Origin: Delphinus delphis
Taxonomy: Eukaryota; Chordata; Mammalia; Artiodactyla; Delphinidae
Assembly (NCBI RefSeq): GCF_949987515.2
Contig: NC_082689.1
Coordinates: 105,748,957 to 105,812,956 of the forward strand
Direction: 5' to 3'
DNA length: 64,000 nt
Positions 22,665 through 34,510 of this stretch are shown here, in pieces (positions within the stretch are counted from its first letter, which is position 1; every line of letters starts with the position of its first letter). The notes under the pieces are model-generated. The model had not been told where the DNA came from and ran no database searches. It saw only the letters and a program-made list of their open reading frames with translations. The position numbers and the translations under genes are program-made.

Positions 22665-23589
22665 ACTTTCTTTAAGTTTAGTTTGATTTTTTTTTCTTTT
22701 TTTAATGGCTTAAGGGGAAAGATTAAGTTATCAAAATTTTTCTTCTTTTCTAATACAGGATTTAAATTTCTTGGTAAATAAGTTTCTTCCTTTGATTCCT
22801 TTCATAAGTCGTATCTGTCATACCATCATTTTCATTAATCTCGTAGTATTTTCTAATTTTCCTCATGATTTATTTTTCTCATTGGCTATTTATAAGTGCA
22901 TATTTTAACTTCAACATATTTTTAAATTTCCCAAATTTATTTCTATTTTCTAATTTAGTTTCATTGTGTTTGGACAACATACTTTGTATAATTTCAGTCA
23001 TTTTAAATTTAATGGGGGTTATGCCCACACATGTGGCAAATTATGGAGAACATTCTGTGTACACTTGTAAAAAATGTGTATTATTCTATTTGGGGTTTAA
23101 GTGTTCTGCAGATGTCTGTTAGGTCTACTTGGTTTACAGAGTTGTTTAGGTCTTCTTTTTCCTTGCTGAAATCATTTGTACCTGGTCTACCCATTATTCA
23201 TAGTGGGATATTGAGGTCTTAAAAATAACTGTTGAATAGCTTGGTGTTTTCCTCCCTTCAGTTCTGTCAGTTTTTGGGGCTCTGTTATTAGGTCCAAAAA
23301 TATTTATAATTATTATATATTCCTAATTAATTGAATCTTTTATCATTATAAAATGTCTTTGTACCTAGTAATATTTTTGTTTTAAAGTCTATTTTGTCTA
23401 ATATTAATCATCCAGCTTTCTCATTGTTGCTGTTTTGCATAGTATTTTTAATGTATATATGTTACAAACCCCCCCAATAGTTATAACTATTACTCTATAC
23501 AATTTTCTGTCTTTTAAAACTAAGGGAATAAAGGAGAGCATGTTTATATTTATAGAGTTTGTTATAATAACTTTCCTATTTAACATTTC

Positions 23590-23696
23590 TGTTCCTGTAG
23601 ATTCAAGTTACCATCTGGTATCATTTCTTTACTTCAACACAGCTTTGCGCCCAACCACCTCCTTTGTGCTTTGATTGACATATATATTACATATAT

Positions 23697-23733
<37 letters not shown>

Positions 23734-24055
23734 GGTACGCGGGCCTCTCACCGCTGCAGCCTCTCCCGTTGCGGAGCACAGGCTCCGGACGCGCAGGCCC
23801 AGCGGCCATGGCTCCCGGGCCCAGCCGCTGCGCGGCATGCGGGATCCTCCCTTATCGGGGCATGAACCCGCGTCCCCTGCACCGGCAGGCGGACCCTCAA
23901 CCACTGCGCCACCGGGGAAGCCCTACATATATGTTTTTTTTATTTGTTCCTGTAGATTCAAGTTACCATCTGGTATCATTTCTTTACTTCAACACAGCTT
24001 TGCCCCCAACCACCTCCTTTGTGCTTTTATTGACATATATATTACATATATGTTT
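23590..24055. repeat. About 107-bp direct repeat with a SINE between the copies
   Basis: The segment starting 'gttcctgtagattcaagtta' and ending 'atatattacatatatg' is present at 23595-23698 and again at about 23948-24053, differing by only a few bases (for example gcgcccaacc versus gcccccaacc). A SINE occupies the junction. The copies are far more alike than the age of the surrounding L1 predicts, so this is a recent tandem duplication or an assembly artefact. Confidence 0.85.
23699..23924 (-). mobile_element. CHR SINE (short subfamily), near consensus, 32-T tail
   Basis: Complement copy with a T run of about 32 bases, then 'gcggtacgcgggcctctcac' and head 'ccaccggggaagccc'. The 'tacatatatg' string on both sides is its target duplication. 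High CpG content and long tail suggest youth. It sits exactly between the two copies of the local direct repeat. Confidence 0.93.
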
Positions 24056-25575
24056 CAGGCCTGCAAATAGAATTACTTTTTTCTAATATAATTGCTTTAT
24101 AATCAGTTAACAGAAGAAAGAAAAATATACATTTATACACTCTTTTACAATTACATAATTACCTTAACTGATGCTTATTGATTTTTGTTGTGGATTCAAA
24201 TTACTGTCTGAGATTATTTGCTTTCCATCTGAAGATCTTCCTTTAATATTTATTATAAGGCTGATCTGTTAATTTCAATTTTCTTCACCTTTAGTTTATT
24301 TGAGAATTCCATTTTTTTACTTTTATTTTTGAAAGATTTACTGGACGTAAAGATTCTTGACTGTTTTATTTTTTTACTTCAGCACGTTGAGTATGTCATC
24401 ATGCTGTCTTCTGCTTATATTGTTTCTGATGCAAATTCAGCTATTAGTCTTATTGGGACTATCATATATTCAATGAATAAGTTTTCCTTTGCTGCTTTCA
24501 AGGTTTTCTCATTATAGTTTTCAGCATTTTTATTATTAGAGGTCTGTTTGTGAATGTAATTTGTGTTTATCCTATTTGGAGTTTGTTAGTTTGTTCGCTG
24601 TATAGATTGATGTTTTCCATCAAATTTGAGAAGATTTCAGTCCTTGTTTCTTCAAAGATTTTTTTCTGCTTTTTCTCTCTTTCCTCTTATTCTGGTACTA
24701 GACTTATATGTATGTTGGTATGCTTAATGGTGTTTTACCTACTTCTGTTTTTTATTGTTCTTTCTTATTTCTCTCTGTTTTGGATTGCATTATCTCTAAA
24801 ATACTATCTTCAAGTTCATTGATTGTTTCTTTTGCTAGTTCACATCTATTTGATTTGATCACTTTTAGTGAATTTTTTATTTCATTTGTTGTACTTTTCA
24901 ACTCCAGAATTTCCATTTGGGTTTTCTAAAAATAACTTATATCTCTTCCTTGATATATTCCATTTGACAAGACATCACTGTCACACTTTATTTAAGTATG
25001 CTTTTCTTTATATTTTTTAAGAAAATATATAATGACTGCTTGCTGTCTTTGTCTATTAAATCTGTCATCAGAGACTTCTCAGAAGCAGTTGCTTTTTGCT
25101 TTTGTTCTTGCATATGAGTCAGACATTCCTTTTTGTTTGACTATGTACTAATTTTTGTTGAAACCTGGAAATTTAGATAATATATTTTAGCAACACTGGG
25201 TAGTGATTCCAGCCCCAATTTAGCACTTGTTGTTGATGTTTGTTTCCTTGTTTTTTTGATGACTGGCTGTAATATTTTAGTGAAGTTTATCTCATAGTGT
25301 GAAGCCATTGATGTTGTTCCTCAGAGGGCACAGCATTAAACATGCATACAGGCACCTGGGGTGACAGTGGTTTTGGCTGATTGTCCTGAAAAATTGTATG
25401 CCTCTGTTCATATGCACCCAGGTATTAGCCTTGACTAAGTATAGGCTCATTGCTCTATTGCTTTTAATTATGCCTGGACCATATTTGCTCTACCATCTGA
25501 TGCCCTGTTACATGAGTAGGTTTCTAGGCTAAAGTAAAGTTAATTTTTGACCTATGAGGGCTCTTTTTTGCTGTT

Positions 25576-25699
25576 TATTTACTTTTTTTTTGGTTTCACC
25601 ACACAGTTTGTGGGATCTTAGTTCCCTGACAAGGGATTGAACCCAGGCCCTTGACAGTGAGAGCACAGAGTACTAACCACTGGACCACCAAAGAGTTCC
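25576..25699 (-). mobile_element. tRNA-Glu-type SINE fragment (older)
   Basis: T-rich side 'ctttttttttggtttcacca', then 'tgtgggatcttagttccctg ... agagcacagagtactaacca' and 'ccaccaaagagttcc'. This is the older Cetartiodactyla SINE form, with only the tRNA part and a short unrelated region. Diverged. Confidence 0.75.
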
Positions 25700-26199
25700 T
25701 TACAGTTTAACTTGTTGCCATCATTAAGTGAACAGCCTTCTCTTAATTGCTTACTAAGATAATCTCCATTGTTTTCAAGAGTGCCGTTAAGCTTGAACTT
25801 CCTCACACTGTGTTTCAAATAAATTAAGTTCCTATGGGGAGAGCTTTAGAACTTTCTGTTATTATACCACACCACCTCCTGTGGGTAAAATCTCTGAACC
25901 ACAGCTCTGGAATTTGGGACAGGAACATTGGCCTGCTTTTCTTGGAGTGATATCCACATTTAACATGTAAATCACTCTGTATTTTCAACTTGCTTCTCCT
26001 AGTGGGGGACTTCTTCCAATGCAAACAAGCTGTAGCAAGTAAAATCAGGGATCAAGTAGTCTCAAAATGTTGTTCCTGGGTTAGAACCTCCATTTTATGA
26101 ATGAGATATAGGAGGAGAAAGGGAGACCTTAACTCCTCAGTCACACTCATCTGGAATTTAGACTCTGCAGCACAGAGCTGGAGAAAATGGGAATTTTCC

Positions 26200-26720
26200 T
26201 TCTACTTCTACTTTTTGAGAGTTTTTATCATTAAAGGGTGTCAACATTTTTCAAATGCTTTTTTATGCGTACATTGAGCTAATTATATGATTTATATCCT
26301 TTATTCTGCTGACATGGAGTATCACATTAATATAGTAATACTAGGTAAGAAAAGACAGATTCTGTAGCATTCGAACACCAACCTGCTCTTCCTCTAGCTC
26401 CCCACAACCCAGCTTAACATGATGAAACCCCATCCAAGGCAAGTTCAGCCAATAAAACAGGGCTGCCTTTTCCTGTCAAAGGCTATTGTATTTCCACTTG
26501 AGGAGCATTGAGCATTTTCAGAGATTGTATTGAATCTATAGATTCCTTCAAATAGTACAGACTTTTTAACAATATTAAGTCCATGAAGATGGGATATCTT
26601 TCTATTTGTGTCTTGTTTAATTTCTTTCACTAACATTTTGTAGGTTTTGGTAAATAAATCTTTCATCTCCTTAATTAAGTTTATCCAGTAGTGTATTTTC
26701 TTTTTGGCACTAGTGTAAAT
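26200..26720 (-). mobile_element. L1 ORF2 fragments, antisense, out of order
   Basis: 26215-26340 matches antisense ORF2 'tttttatcattaaagggtgt', while 26505-26720 matches 'gattgtattgaatctataga'. In the intact antisense L1 at 38.9-41.2 kb these occur in the opposite order (the second at about 40570, the first near 41190). They are therefore two insertions or a rearranged one. Confidence 0.55.
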
Positions 26721-26734
26721 GTGTTGTTAATCAG

Positions 26735-27645
26735 TAATCAAAACCTCCCAACAAAGAAAAGCCCAAGACCAAATGGTTTGACTGGTGAATTTCACCAAAT
26801 ATTAAAGAAGAATTAATGCCAATCCTTCTGAAACTCTTCTAAAAAATTGAAGAGACAGAAACATTTCCCAATTCATTTTACAAGGCCAAGATTACTGAGA
26901 TACCAAAGCCAGAAAAATGTGCCACAGGAAAAGAAAACTGGAGGCCAATATCCCTGAAGAATACAATGCAAAAATCCTCAACAAAATACTATCAGACTGA
27001 ATCCAACAGCACATTGCAAGAATCATTCACCATTATCTTATGAGGTTTATCCCCAGGATGCAATGATGGATCAACATAAAAAATCAATTAATGTGATATA
27101 CCACATTATCAGAAAAAATGACATAAGTCATATGTTATCTCAATAGACGCATAAAAAGCATCTGACAAATTTTAACAAATTTTTGTGATAAAAATTCTCA
27201 AAAAATTAGAAATAGAAGGAAAATTCTTCAATACCATAAATGCTATGTATGAAAAGCCCACAACTAACATCATACTCAATGGTAAAAAATTAGAAGTTTT
27301 TCCTTTAAAATCAGAAACAGGGAAGTGATGCCCACTGTAACCACTTTTATTTGACACAGTACTAGTAGTTTTAGTTAGAGCAATTAGACAAGAAAAAGAA
27401 ATAAAAACATCCAAATTAGCAAGGATAAGATAAAATTATGCCTGTTTGCCGATGGCTGGTCTTAAATATAGAAAGCCCCACAGATTCCATAAAAAAAAAA
27501 AAAAAACTGTTAAAACTGAAAAACATATTCAGTCAAGTTGTAGGATACAAAAATCAATGTGTAAAAGTAGTTGTATTTCTATACACTAACAATGAACTAT
27601 CTGAAAAGGAAATTAAAAAAAATAAAATTCCGACACTTTTAAATT
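26735..27645 (+). mobile_element. L1 ORF2 reverse-transcriptase fragment, sense
   Basis: Sense-strand L1 text: 'gaaaagcccaagaccaaatg', 'aatatccctgaagaatacaa', 'ataagataaaattatgcctgtttgccgatg' (the region of the RT active-site F-A-D-D, here decayed), then 'tgtatttctatacactaaca'. Multiple stops. It stands head-on against antisense L1 on both sides. Confidence 0.75.
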
Positions 27646-27776
27646 TTTTAACGCTTATTTTTATATTGCTTGATTTAATTGGTAACAAAAGCAATGATAG
27701 TGACAATTTGGCCTCATTACTCATTTAAACAGAAAGCCGATGATACTTTACTATAGTAGTAGAACTTTTACTACTG

Positions 27777-27917
27777 ATTTTTTAAACAGCTGTATTGAGG
27801 TATAATTCACATACCATACAACTCTCCATTTAAAGTATATATTTTAATGTTTTTTACTGTATTTGCAGATATATACAATGATGCCCACAGTCAATTTTAG
27901 AACATTTTCATCACCTT
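27777..27917 (-). mobile_element. Old L1 3' end, antisense (left part)
   Basis: 'aacagctgtattgaggtata ... cataccatacaactctccat' is the antisense 3' end of an L1M-type element. The body resumes at 29106 after the younger L1 insertion. Confidence 0.7.
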
Positions 27918-28348
27918 AAAAATAAACCCTGATATTGAACTGCATGAGCTGTTCATATATTTTGGAGATTAATCCTTGTAGGCTCCTTCGTTTGAAGAAT
28001 TTTCTCCCATTCTGATGGTTGTCTTTTGTTTATGGTTCCTCTTGCTGTGAAAAAGCTTTTAAGTTTAATTGGATCCCATTTGTTCATTTTTGTTTTTATT
28101 TCCAAAACCCAATCAAAAAATGGGCAGAAGATCTAAATAGAAATTTTTCCAAAGGAAACATACAGATGGCCAAAAAGCACATGGAAAGATGCTCAACATC
28201 ACCAGTTATTAGAGAAATGCAAATCAAAACTACAATGAGGTATAACCTCACACTGGTCAGAATGGCCATCATCAGAAGATCTACAAACAATAAATGAAAA
28301 GGATGTGGAGAAAAGGGAACCCTCTTACACTGTTGGTGGGAATGTAAA

Positions 28349-28684
28349 TTGATACAGCCACTATGGAGAACAGTATGGAGGTTCCTTAAAAAACTAAAAA
28401 TAGAACTACTATATGACCCAGCAATCCCACTCCTGGGCATATACCTGGAGAAAACCATAATTCCAAAAGATACATGCACCCCAATGTTCATTTCACCACT
28501 ATTTACTATAGCCAGGACATGGAAGCAATCTAAATGTCCATCAACAGAGGAATGGATAAAGAAGATGAAGCACATATATACAATGGAATATTACTCAGAC
28601 ATAAGAAAGAATGAAATAATGCCATTTGTAGCAACATGGATGGACCTAGAGATTGTCATATTGAGTAAAGTAAGTCAGACATAG
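28349..28684 (+). pseudogene. L1 ORF2 C-terminal remnant
   Basis: An open stretch of 111 codons ([20 protein letters not shown] ... [20 protein letters not shown]), the cysteine-rich C-terminal side of L1 ORF2. Endonuclease and RT domains are absent through 5' truncation and inversion, so it is not a functional protein. Confidence 0.75.
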
Positions 28685-29038
28685 GCAGATATCATATGAT
28701 ATCACTTATATGTGGAATCTAAAAAAGGGGGGTACAAATGAACTTATTTACAAAACAGAAGTAGAGTCATGCATGTAGAAAACAAATGTATGGTTACCAG
28801 GGGATGGAGGGGGTGGGATAAACTGGGAGATTAGGATTGACATATACACACAACTATAAAATATATAACTAATAAGGACTTACTGTATAGCACAGGGAAC
28901 TCTACTCAGTACTCTGTAATGGCCTATGTGGGAAAATAATCTAAAAAAATAAGAGTGGATATATGTATAACCGATTCACTTTGCTATACACCTGAAATTA
29001 ACACAACGTTGTAAATCAGCTATACATCGATGAAAATT

Positions 29039-29041
<3 letters not shown>

Positions 29042-29080
<39 letters not shown>
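29042..29080. repeat. (AC)n in the L1 tail
   Basis: About 19 ac units directly after 'cgatgaaaattaaa', followed by (aaat)n and the target duplication. It takes the place of, or grew in, the usual A tail. Confidence 0.92.
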
Positions 29081-29082
<2 letters not shown>

Positions 29083-29105
29083 AAATAAATAAAAATAAGC
29101 CCTGA

Positions 29106-30850
29106 CCCATTAGCTATTACCTCACTACCTCCAATGCCCAATCCCAGTCATAAACAACCACTAATCTGTTTTCTGTTTCCATAGGTTTCCCTGTCCCAGG
29201 CATTTCATATGAGTGTAATCATATGATATATGGTATTTTGTGACTGGCTTCTTTCACTCAGCATAATGTTTTTATGGTTTATTTATTCTATAGTACTTCA
29301 CTACTTTTTATGACCAAATATTACATTATATGAGTATATCATATTTTTGATTCATTCACCAGTTAATGGTTATTTGGTTTATTTCACCCTTGTGATAGCC
29401 AAAGTTATTTATAACAGAATTAACAGAATGTCAAAGGCGGGTAGGCAGAGACCCTGGAAAGCCAATGGGGCACATACATTCCAAATACAATCTGCCAGAG
29501 AAATCTCTCTTGCTCAGAGAGGCCAATTTTTGTTCTCTTGAGGTCTTCAACTGATCTGACGAGGTCCACAACATTATGAAGGGCAATCTGCTTATTCAAA
29601 GCTCACAGATTTAAATGGTAATCTCATCCAAAATTACTTTCTAATTTAACAAATACATTTAATCTTTACACACATTTTGACTATTTTGAATAATTCTGCT
29701 CTAATAATCTGTGTATACGTTTTTGTGTGGACATATGATTTTATTTCTCTTCAAAATATAGCTAGGAGTAGAATTTCTGGGTCACGTATAATTCTATATT
29801 TGTTTGAAGAACTGCCAAACTGCTTTCCGTAGTGACTGCACCATTTTACATTTCCATCAGAACTGTTTGAGAGTTCCTATTTCTCCACATCTTCACCAAC
29901 ACTTGTTATTATCTGACCTTCCTAAATTCTAGCCATCCTAGTGGGTGTGATGTGATATCCCATTATTGTTTTGATTTATATTTCCATAATGACTAATAAT
30001 GTTAAACATCTTTTTAGGGGCTTATTGGCCATTTGTGTATCACCTGGAGAAAGGTCTATTCTGATACTTGGCAAGTTTTTAAAATATATTTTTAAAATTT
30101 TTGAATAAAAATTTCTTTTTAGTGTTTGAATAGTTCTTACATTTCCACTTTCAGTTATTTGTAGTAAATTGTGTAAGGTAATGTTCAACTTCATCCTTTT
30201 ACATGTGGTTATCCAATTGTCCCAACACCATTTGTTGAAAGAACTATCTTTCCACAATAAATGACTTTGAACTTTGTCAGCAATCAGTTGACAATATACA
30301 CGAGCTTATTTCTGAACAGTCAATTCTATTCCATTGAATTCCAATATCTCAGTGTCTTCATTATGATTGCATTGCAGTAACTTTGGAAATAATGTGTCTT
30401 GCAACCTCATTCTTCTTTTCAATACTGTCTTGGTTTTTCTGGGTCATTTGAATTCACATACGAATTTTAAGATGCACTTGTCAATATCTGCCAAGAAGCC
30501 AGTTGGGATTTATAAGATCGTGTTGAATCAGTAGTTCAGTTTGGAAAACACTGAAATCTACCCAATATTCAGTCTTCAGATCCATGGATGTGAGATGTTT
30601 TTCTATTTATGTAGATATTCTTTAATTACTTTCAATAATATATTGTAGCTTTAAGATATAACTTTTCACTTCTGTAAACAATTTTTTCTGAGTATTTTAT
30701 TTTTGACGCTATTTTAAAAGAAATCATTTTGTTAATTTTTCAGTTCTTTCAGTACCAGTATGTAGAAATAAAATTAAATTGTTATTTGATCTTGTATCCT
30801 GCATCCATGCTAAATTCACTTATTAGTTCTAATAGTTTTTCAGTGGATTG
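29106..30850 (-). mobile_element. Old L1, antisense (continuation) with a nested repeat
   Basis: Continues the L1 interrupted at 27917: 'ccactaatctgttttctgtt', 'gctaggagtagaatttctgg' and 'gaattttaagatgcacttgt' are antisense ORF2 text. A different interspersed piece sits at 29390-29670 (ccaatttttgttctcttgag ... tttaaatggtaatctcatcc), resembling an old mammalian repeat of uncertain family. The joined L1 text on either side supports an insertion there. Confidence 0.65.
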
Positions 30851-31227
30851 GAAATATCTGTTTTACAGCCTGCTTTTCATCCCAGGCAAAATCTCTGAGC
30901 CAAGGTTTTGGAGCTGAGCTGGGGACAATGGCAAGCCTCTCTGTGTTACTGTCCTATTTTAGTAACTAAGTGCTTAGTGAAGAGGGGAGCAGTTCGCTTC
31001 TCCTGACATGGAAGCACTGACGTACAAGCTAGGGACGAGTGATTGGGGCCCCAGTATTGTCATACCCCAAATAGAGCTCCTATTCCACAGTTGGAAACTT
31101 TAGGGACCAGTTTTGGTTAAATAGTATACTCTCACTTTTTTTATTGAATCTTTATAGATTTTCTTGAATCTATTTCTTTCTTCATTTGCTGTGTGCCCTT
31201 AGGATGATTTCCAGAGGCTTCACTTAA

Positions 31228-31281
<54 letters not shown>

Positions 31282-34190
31282 TCATTATTTTCATTCCAAT
31301 TATTAATAGGTATGTGCTTATTGGCATTTTGTTAATTGTTTGGGGGTTGTTTTTGTAGTTCTTTTTTGTTCTTTTCTTCTTTTGCTCTCTTCCCTTGTGA
31401 TTTGATGACTACCTTTAGTGTTATGTTTGGATTCTTTTCTTTTTTTGGTGTGTATCTCATAGATTTTTGGACTGTGGTTACCATGAAGTATATATATGAT
31501 TTTTTAAGTTGATGTCCTCGTAAGTTCAAACACATTTTATCAACTCTGCACTTTTACTCCCCACTTGTTTAATGTTTTTGACTATATAGTTTGCGTATAT
31601 TTATGTTGCGTATTCCTTATCAATTTATTATAGATATAAATGATTTTGTCATTTAACCCTCCTACTAGCTTTATAAGTTGTTGATCTACTACCTTTACTG
31701 TATACTTGCCTTTACCAATGAGATTTTTCCTGTAATTTTATATTTTTAGTTGTGATCTTTTTATTTTCTGCTTAGAGAAGTCTTTTTAATATTTCTTGTA
31801 AAGCCTCACTAGAGTTGCTGAACTCTTTTAGATTTTTCTTGTCTGTAATACTCTTTCTCTCTCCTTCAAATAAGAATTATATCCTTGCCAGATAAAGTAC
31901 TCTTGGTTGTAGATTTCTTTTTTCCTTTTGTCACTTTAAACATATTGTGCCACTCCCTTCTGGTCTGCAGAGTTTCTGTTGAAAACTTAGCATATGGGAG
32001 TTCCCTTGTACATAACTAATTGCTTTTAATATTCTCACTTTATCTTTAATTTTTGCCATTTTAATTAGAATGTTTCTCAATGTGGACCGTTTTGGGGTGT
32101 TCTTGTTTGGGACTTCCTGTGCTTCCTGGACCTGGATGACTGTTTCCTTTCCCAGGATAGGAAAGTTTTCAGCTATGACCTCTTCAAATATGTTCTCTGC
32201 TCCTTCCTTTTTCTCCTCTCTTTGTGGGACCCCTGTATTGTGAATGTTAGTACACTTAATGTTATCCAGAGGTGTCTTAAACTGTCCTCATTTTTTTAAT
32301 TCTTTTTTTTTTTTGGTTTTAGTGATTTTCACTACTCTATCTTCCAGTTCACTGATGCATTCCTCTATTTCATCTAATCTACTCTTGATCTTTTATAGTG
32401 TATTTTTTATTTCAGTTATTATATTGTTCATCTCTGTTTCATTCTTCTTCTTGTTTTCTAACTCTTCGTTAAACTTCTTTCTATATTTGTCCATTCCTCT
32501 CCGGAGTTCATTGATCATTTTTATGATCACTACCTTGAACTCTTTATTGGGTAGATTTTATATCTCCACTTTGCTTAGCTCTTCTTCTGGGTTTTAATCT
32601 TTTTTCCTTTGTTTCAAAAGTATTACTCTGTCTCATCATTTTACCAGATTCTCTGTTTTTATCTATATGTATTAGGGAGGTCAGTTATGTTTATAGATCT
32701 TGGAGAAGTGACCTTATGTAGGAGATGTCCTATGAGGCCCAGCAGCACTCACCCAGATCTACATGCTCTAGGAATGCCCACTAAGTGGGTTGTGTGTGCC
32801 CTTCTGTTGTGAGGGGGCCAATGGCTGTGGGCATGCTAGTATGCATGGCTGGCCTCTGGCCTATTTGGTTCCCAGGCCCTGTCGAGTGTGGAGTTTGCAG
32901 GCTCCTGGTGGGCAGGACCAGATCCTGATGCAGCTGGTGAATGGCATAGGGAGTTTAGGTCCTGGTGCCAGCTCAGTAGTGTTCAGGGCTGGATCACAGG
33001 CAGCTGACTGAGGAGTCCCTGGAGGTGGTCTGGGACTAGTGCTGGCCCACTAGTGGGTGGAGCTGGGTCCTGGGGTGACTCCTGCAGATCAGGGCCCTGG
33101 AGCTGGTTCTTGCCTGCAGGGCAGGTGCACATGGCCATGGACAGGAAGGTTCCAGGAGTGGTGCTGGTTGCTGGTGGGCAGGCTAATTCACAGGACACCT
33201 GGCTTCAGAGGCTGGGAGTCCAGGAGCTGATCTCAGCCTGATGATTGCTGGGGCCAGTTCCTGGGGCTAGTGCTGGCCCACTAGTGGGTGGGACCAGATC
33301 CCAGGAAACTGGCTAAGGGTCCAAGGTGTCTCAGAGCTTGTTTCTGCCTGCTGGTGAGTGGGGTGGTGACCCAGGGGTTTTAGCCTGCCCACTGGCAAAT
33401 GAGGATGGGTCCCTGGGCTAGTGCCAGCCCACTGGTGAGTGGGGAGGTTCCTGGACCCCCTGATGGGGTTCTGGGTCCCACATTGGCCAGGGGCCTCAAG
33501 GGGGCCTATGGTTGCTGCCAGCCTACTGGTGGATATAGCTCACCACTTGCCTTCGGGAGCCCCAGGACTGGTGTAGATTGGCTGCTGAGTGGGGCCTCGT
33601 ACCAGTGCTAATAAGCTAAAGGGAGTGTTCCAAAATGGCCTTGCCATTCTACCACCAGTGTCCTTGTTATAGAATGAGCTCTTAAAAATGGCTGCCACCA
33701 ATGTCTATGTCTCCAGGATGAGTCCCGGTTGCTTCCTGCCTCTCCTGGAGGCTCTCTGAGATCAGCAAAAGAGTCTGACCCAGGCTCCTTTCAAAATATT
33801 GCTTTTGCCCTGCATTTCAGAGCATGTGAGATTTTTGCATACACTTTTAAGAGTGGAGTCTCTGTTTCCCACAGCCCCTGGCTCTCCTGAAAGCACACAC
33901 AACTGGTCTTCAAAACCAAATTTCTGGGGGCTCATCTTCCTGGTGCAGGACCATTGGGCTGGTTACCCCTATATGGGGTTTGGACTCCTCACTCCTTGGG
34001 GAGAACCTCTGCAATTCTGATTATCCCCCCATTTGTGGGTTGCCTAGCTGGGGGTGTGGACCTTGACTATATCAGCCTCCTTTGCAACTCCTTGTGGTTC
34101 CTTTATATATTTAGTTGTAGAAGATATTTTCTTCTAGTCTTCAGACCATGCTCATCAATATTTGCTCTGTAAATAGTTGTAGTTTTAGTG
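30851..34190 (-). mobile_element. L1 ORF1 / 5' UTR region, antisense, with GC-rich imperfect repeats
   Basis: Complement of an old L1 5' half. 31790-32600 has antisense text typical of L1M 5' regions (ctctcctagagttgctgaac-like, tctgttgaaaacttagcata, cttccagttcactgatgcat). 32690-33650 is GC-rich and built from imperfect units around 'gctggcccactagtgggtgg'. It ends with 'gaccttgactatatcagcct'. The Gly/Pro-rich frames here on both strands are composition artefacts. A (TA)n at 31232-31280 interrupts it. Confidence 0.6.
31232..31280. repeat. (TA)n microsatellite
   Basis: About 24 pure ta units. Confidence 0.95.
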
Positions 34191-34204
34191 TGCTGTGGGA
34201 CAAT

Positions 34205-34345
34205 GTGAGCTCAGGGTAAAGACCCTAGAATTGATTTTAATGTTAGTTCCAGCACATTTCAGTTGTGAGACTTTGGATGCATTAACGAATCTCTCTATTT
34301 TTAATGTCCTTACATATAAATAGTGGTAATTAATAGTTAACACTT
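34205..34345 (+). mobile_element. MIR SINE
   Basis: 'ttagttccagcacatttcagttgtgagactttggatgcat ... aatctctctatttttaatgt' follows the MIR core and 3' side (tgccacttactagctgtgtgaccttgggc). Diverged, no tail. Confidence 0.6.
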
Positions 34346-34354
34346 TGATTGCTT

Positions 34355-34510
34355 ATTATGCAGCCTAATGGGTAAGAATTAGTACTCTGGAATCAGATGA
34401 CTTGGATTGGAATCCTAGCCCCTGCAACCTGTTTATTGTTATGTGAGACATGCTTTATACTTTATAATATACCTTAAGTTGCACCATGTGTAAAACAAGG
34501 AAAATAAACC
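34355..34510 (+). mobile_element. MIR SINE, adjacent second copy
   Basis: 'taatgggtaagaattagtac ... tctggaatcagatgacttgg ... ttggaatcctagcccctgca' is the tRNA-related part and core of MIR (tggagtcagacagacctggg). It stands directly beside another MIR in the same orientation. Confidence 0.7.

Larger units (their letters stand above)
19644..26200 (-). mobile_element. Old L1 LINE, antisense, long but mutated
   Basis: Complement of an L1M-type element. The 3' end is at the left (gtaacagctttattgagata). ORF2 text runs through 19650-22500 (for example aatctgtagatcaatttggg at 21200), and ORF1 and 5' UTR-like T-rich text extends to about 26200. It is interrupted by a (TA)n at 21298, a SINE at 23699 with a local duplication, and a tRNA-type SINE fragment at 25576. 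No intact frame remains. The right-hand boundary is approximate. Confidence 0.65.
27918..29105 (+). mobile_element. Younger L1, 5'-inverted (twin-primed), with 15-bp duplication
   Basis: Target duplications 'aaaaataaaccctga' (27918-27932) and 'aaaaataagccctga' (29091-29105) bound the insertion, with one difference. From 27933 to about 28107 the L1 is antisense (gatattgaactgcatgagct ... tttgtttttatttcc). From about 28108 it is sense (cccaatcaaaaaatgggcag) to the 3' end and a CA-rich tail. The two parts are adjacent in a normal L1, so this is a classic inversion during target-primed reverse transcription. It carries the ORF2 C-terminus at 28349-28684 (for example [14 protein letters not shown]). 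Confidence 0.9.

Noticed and set aside
32790..33611. Gly/Pro/Ser-rich frames on both strands
   Set aside because: Composition effect of the GC-rich L1 5' repeats; frames overlap each other and none has splice signals.
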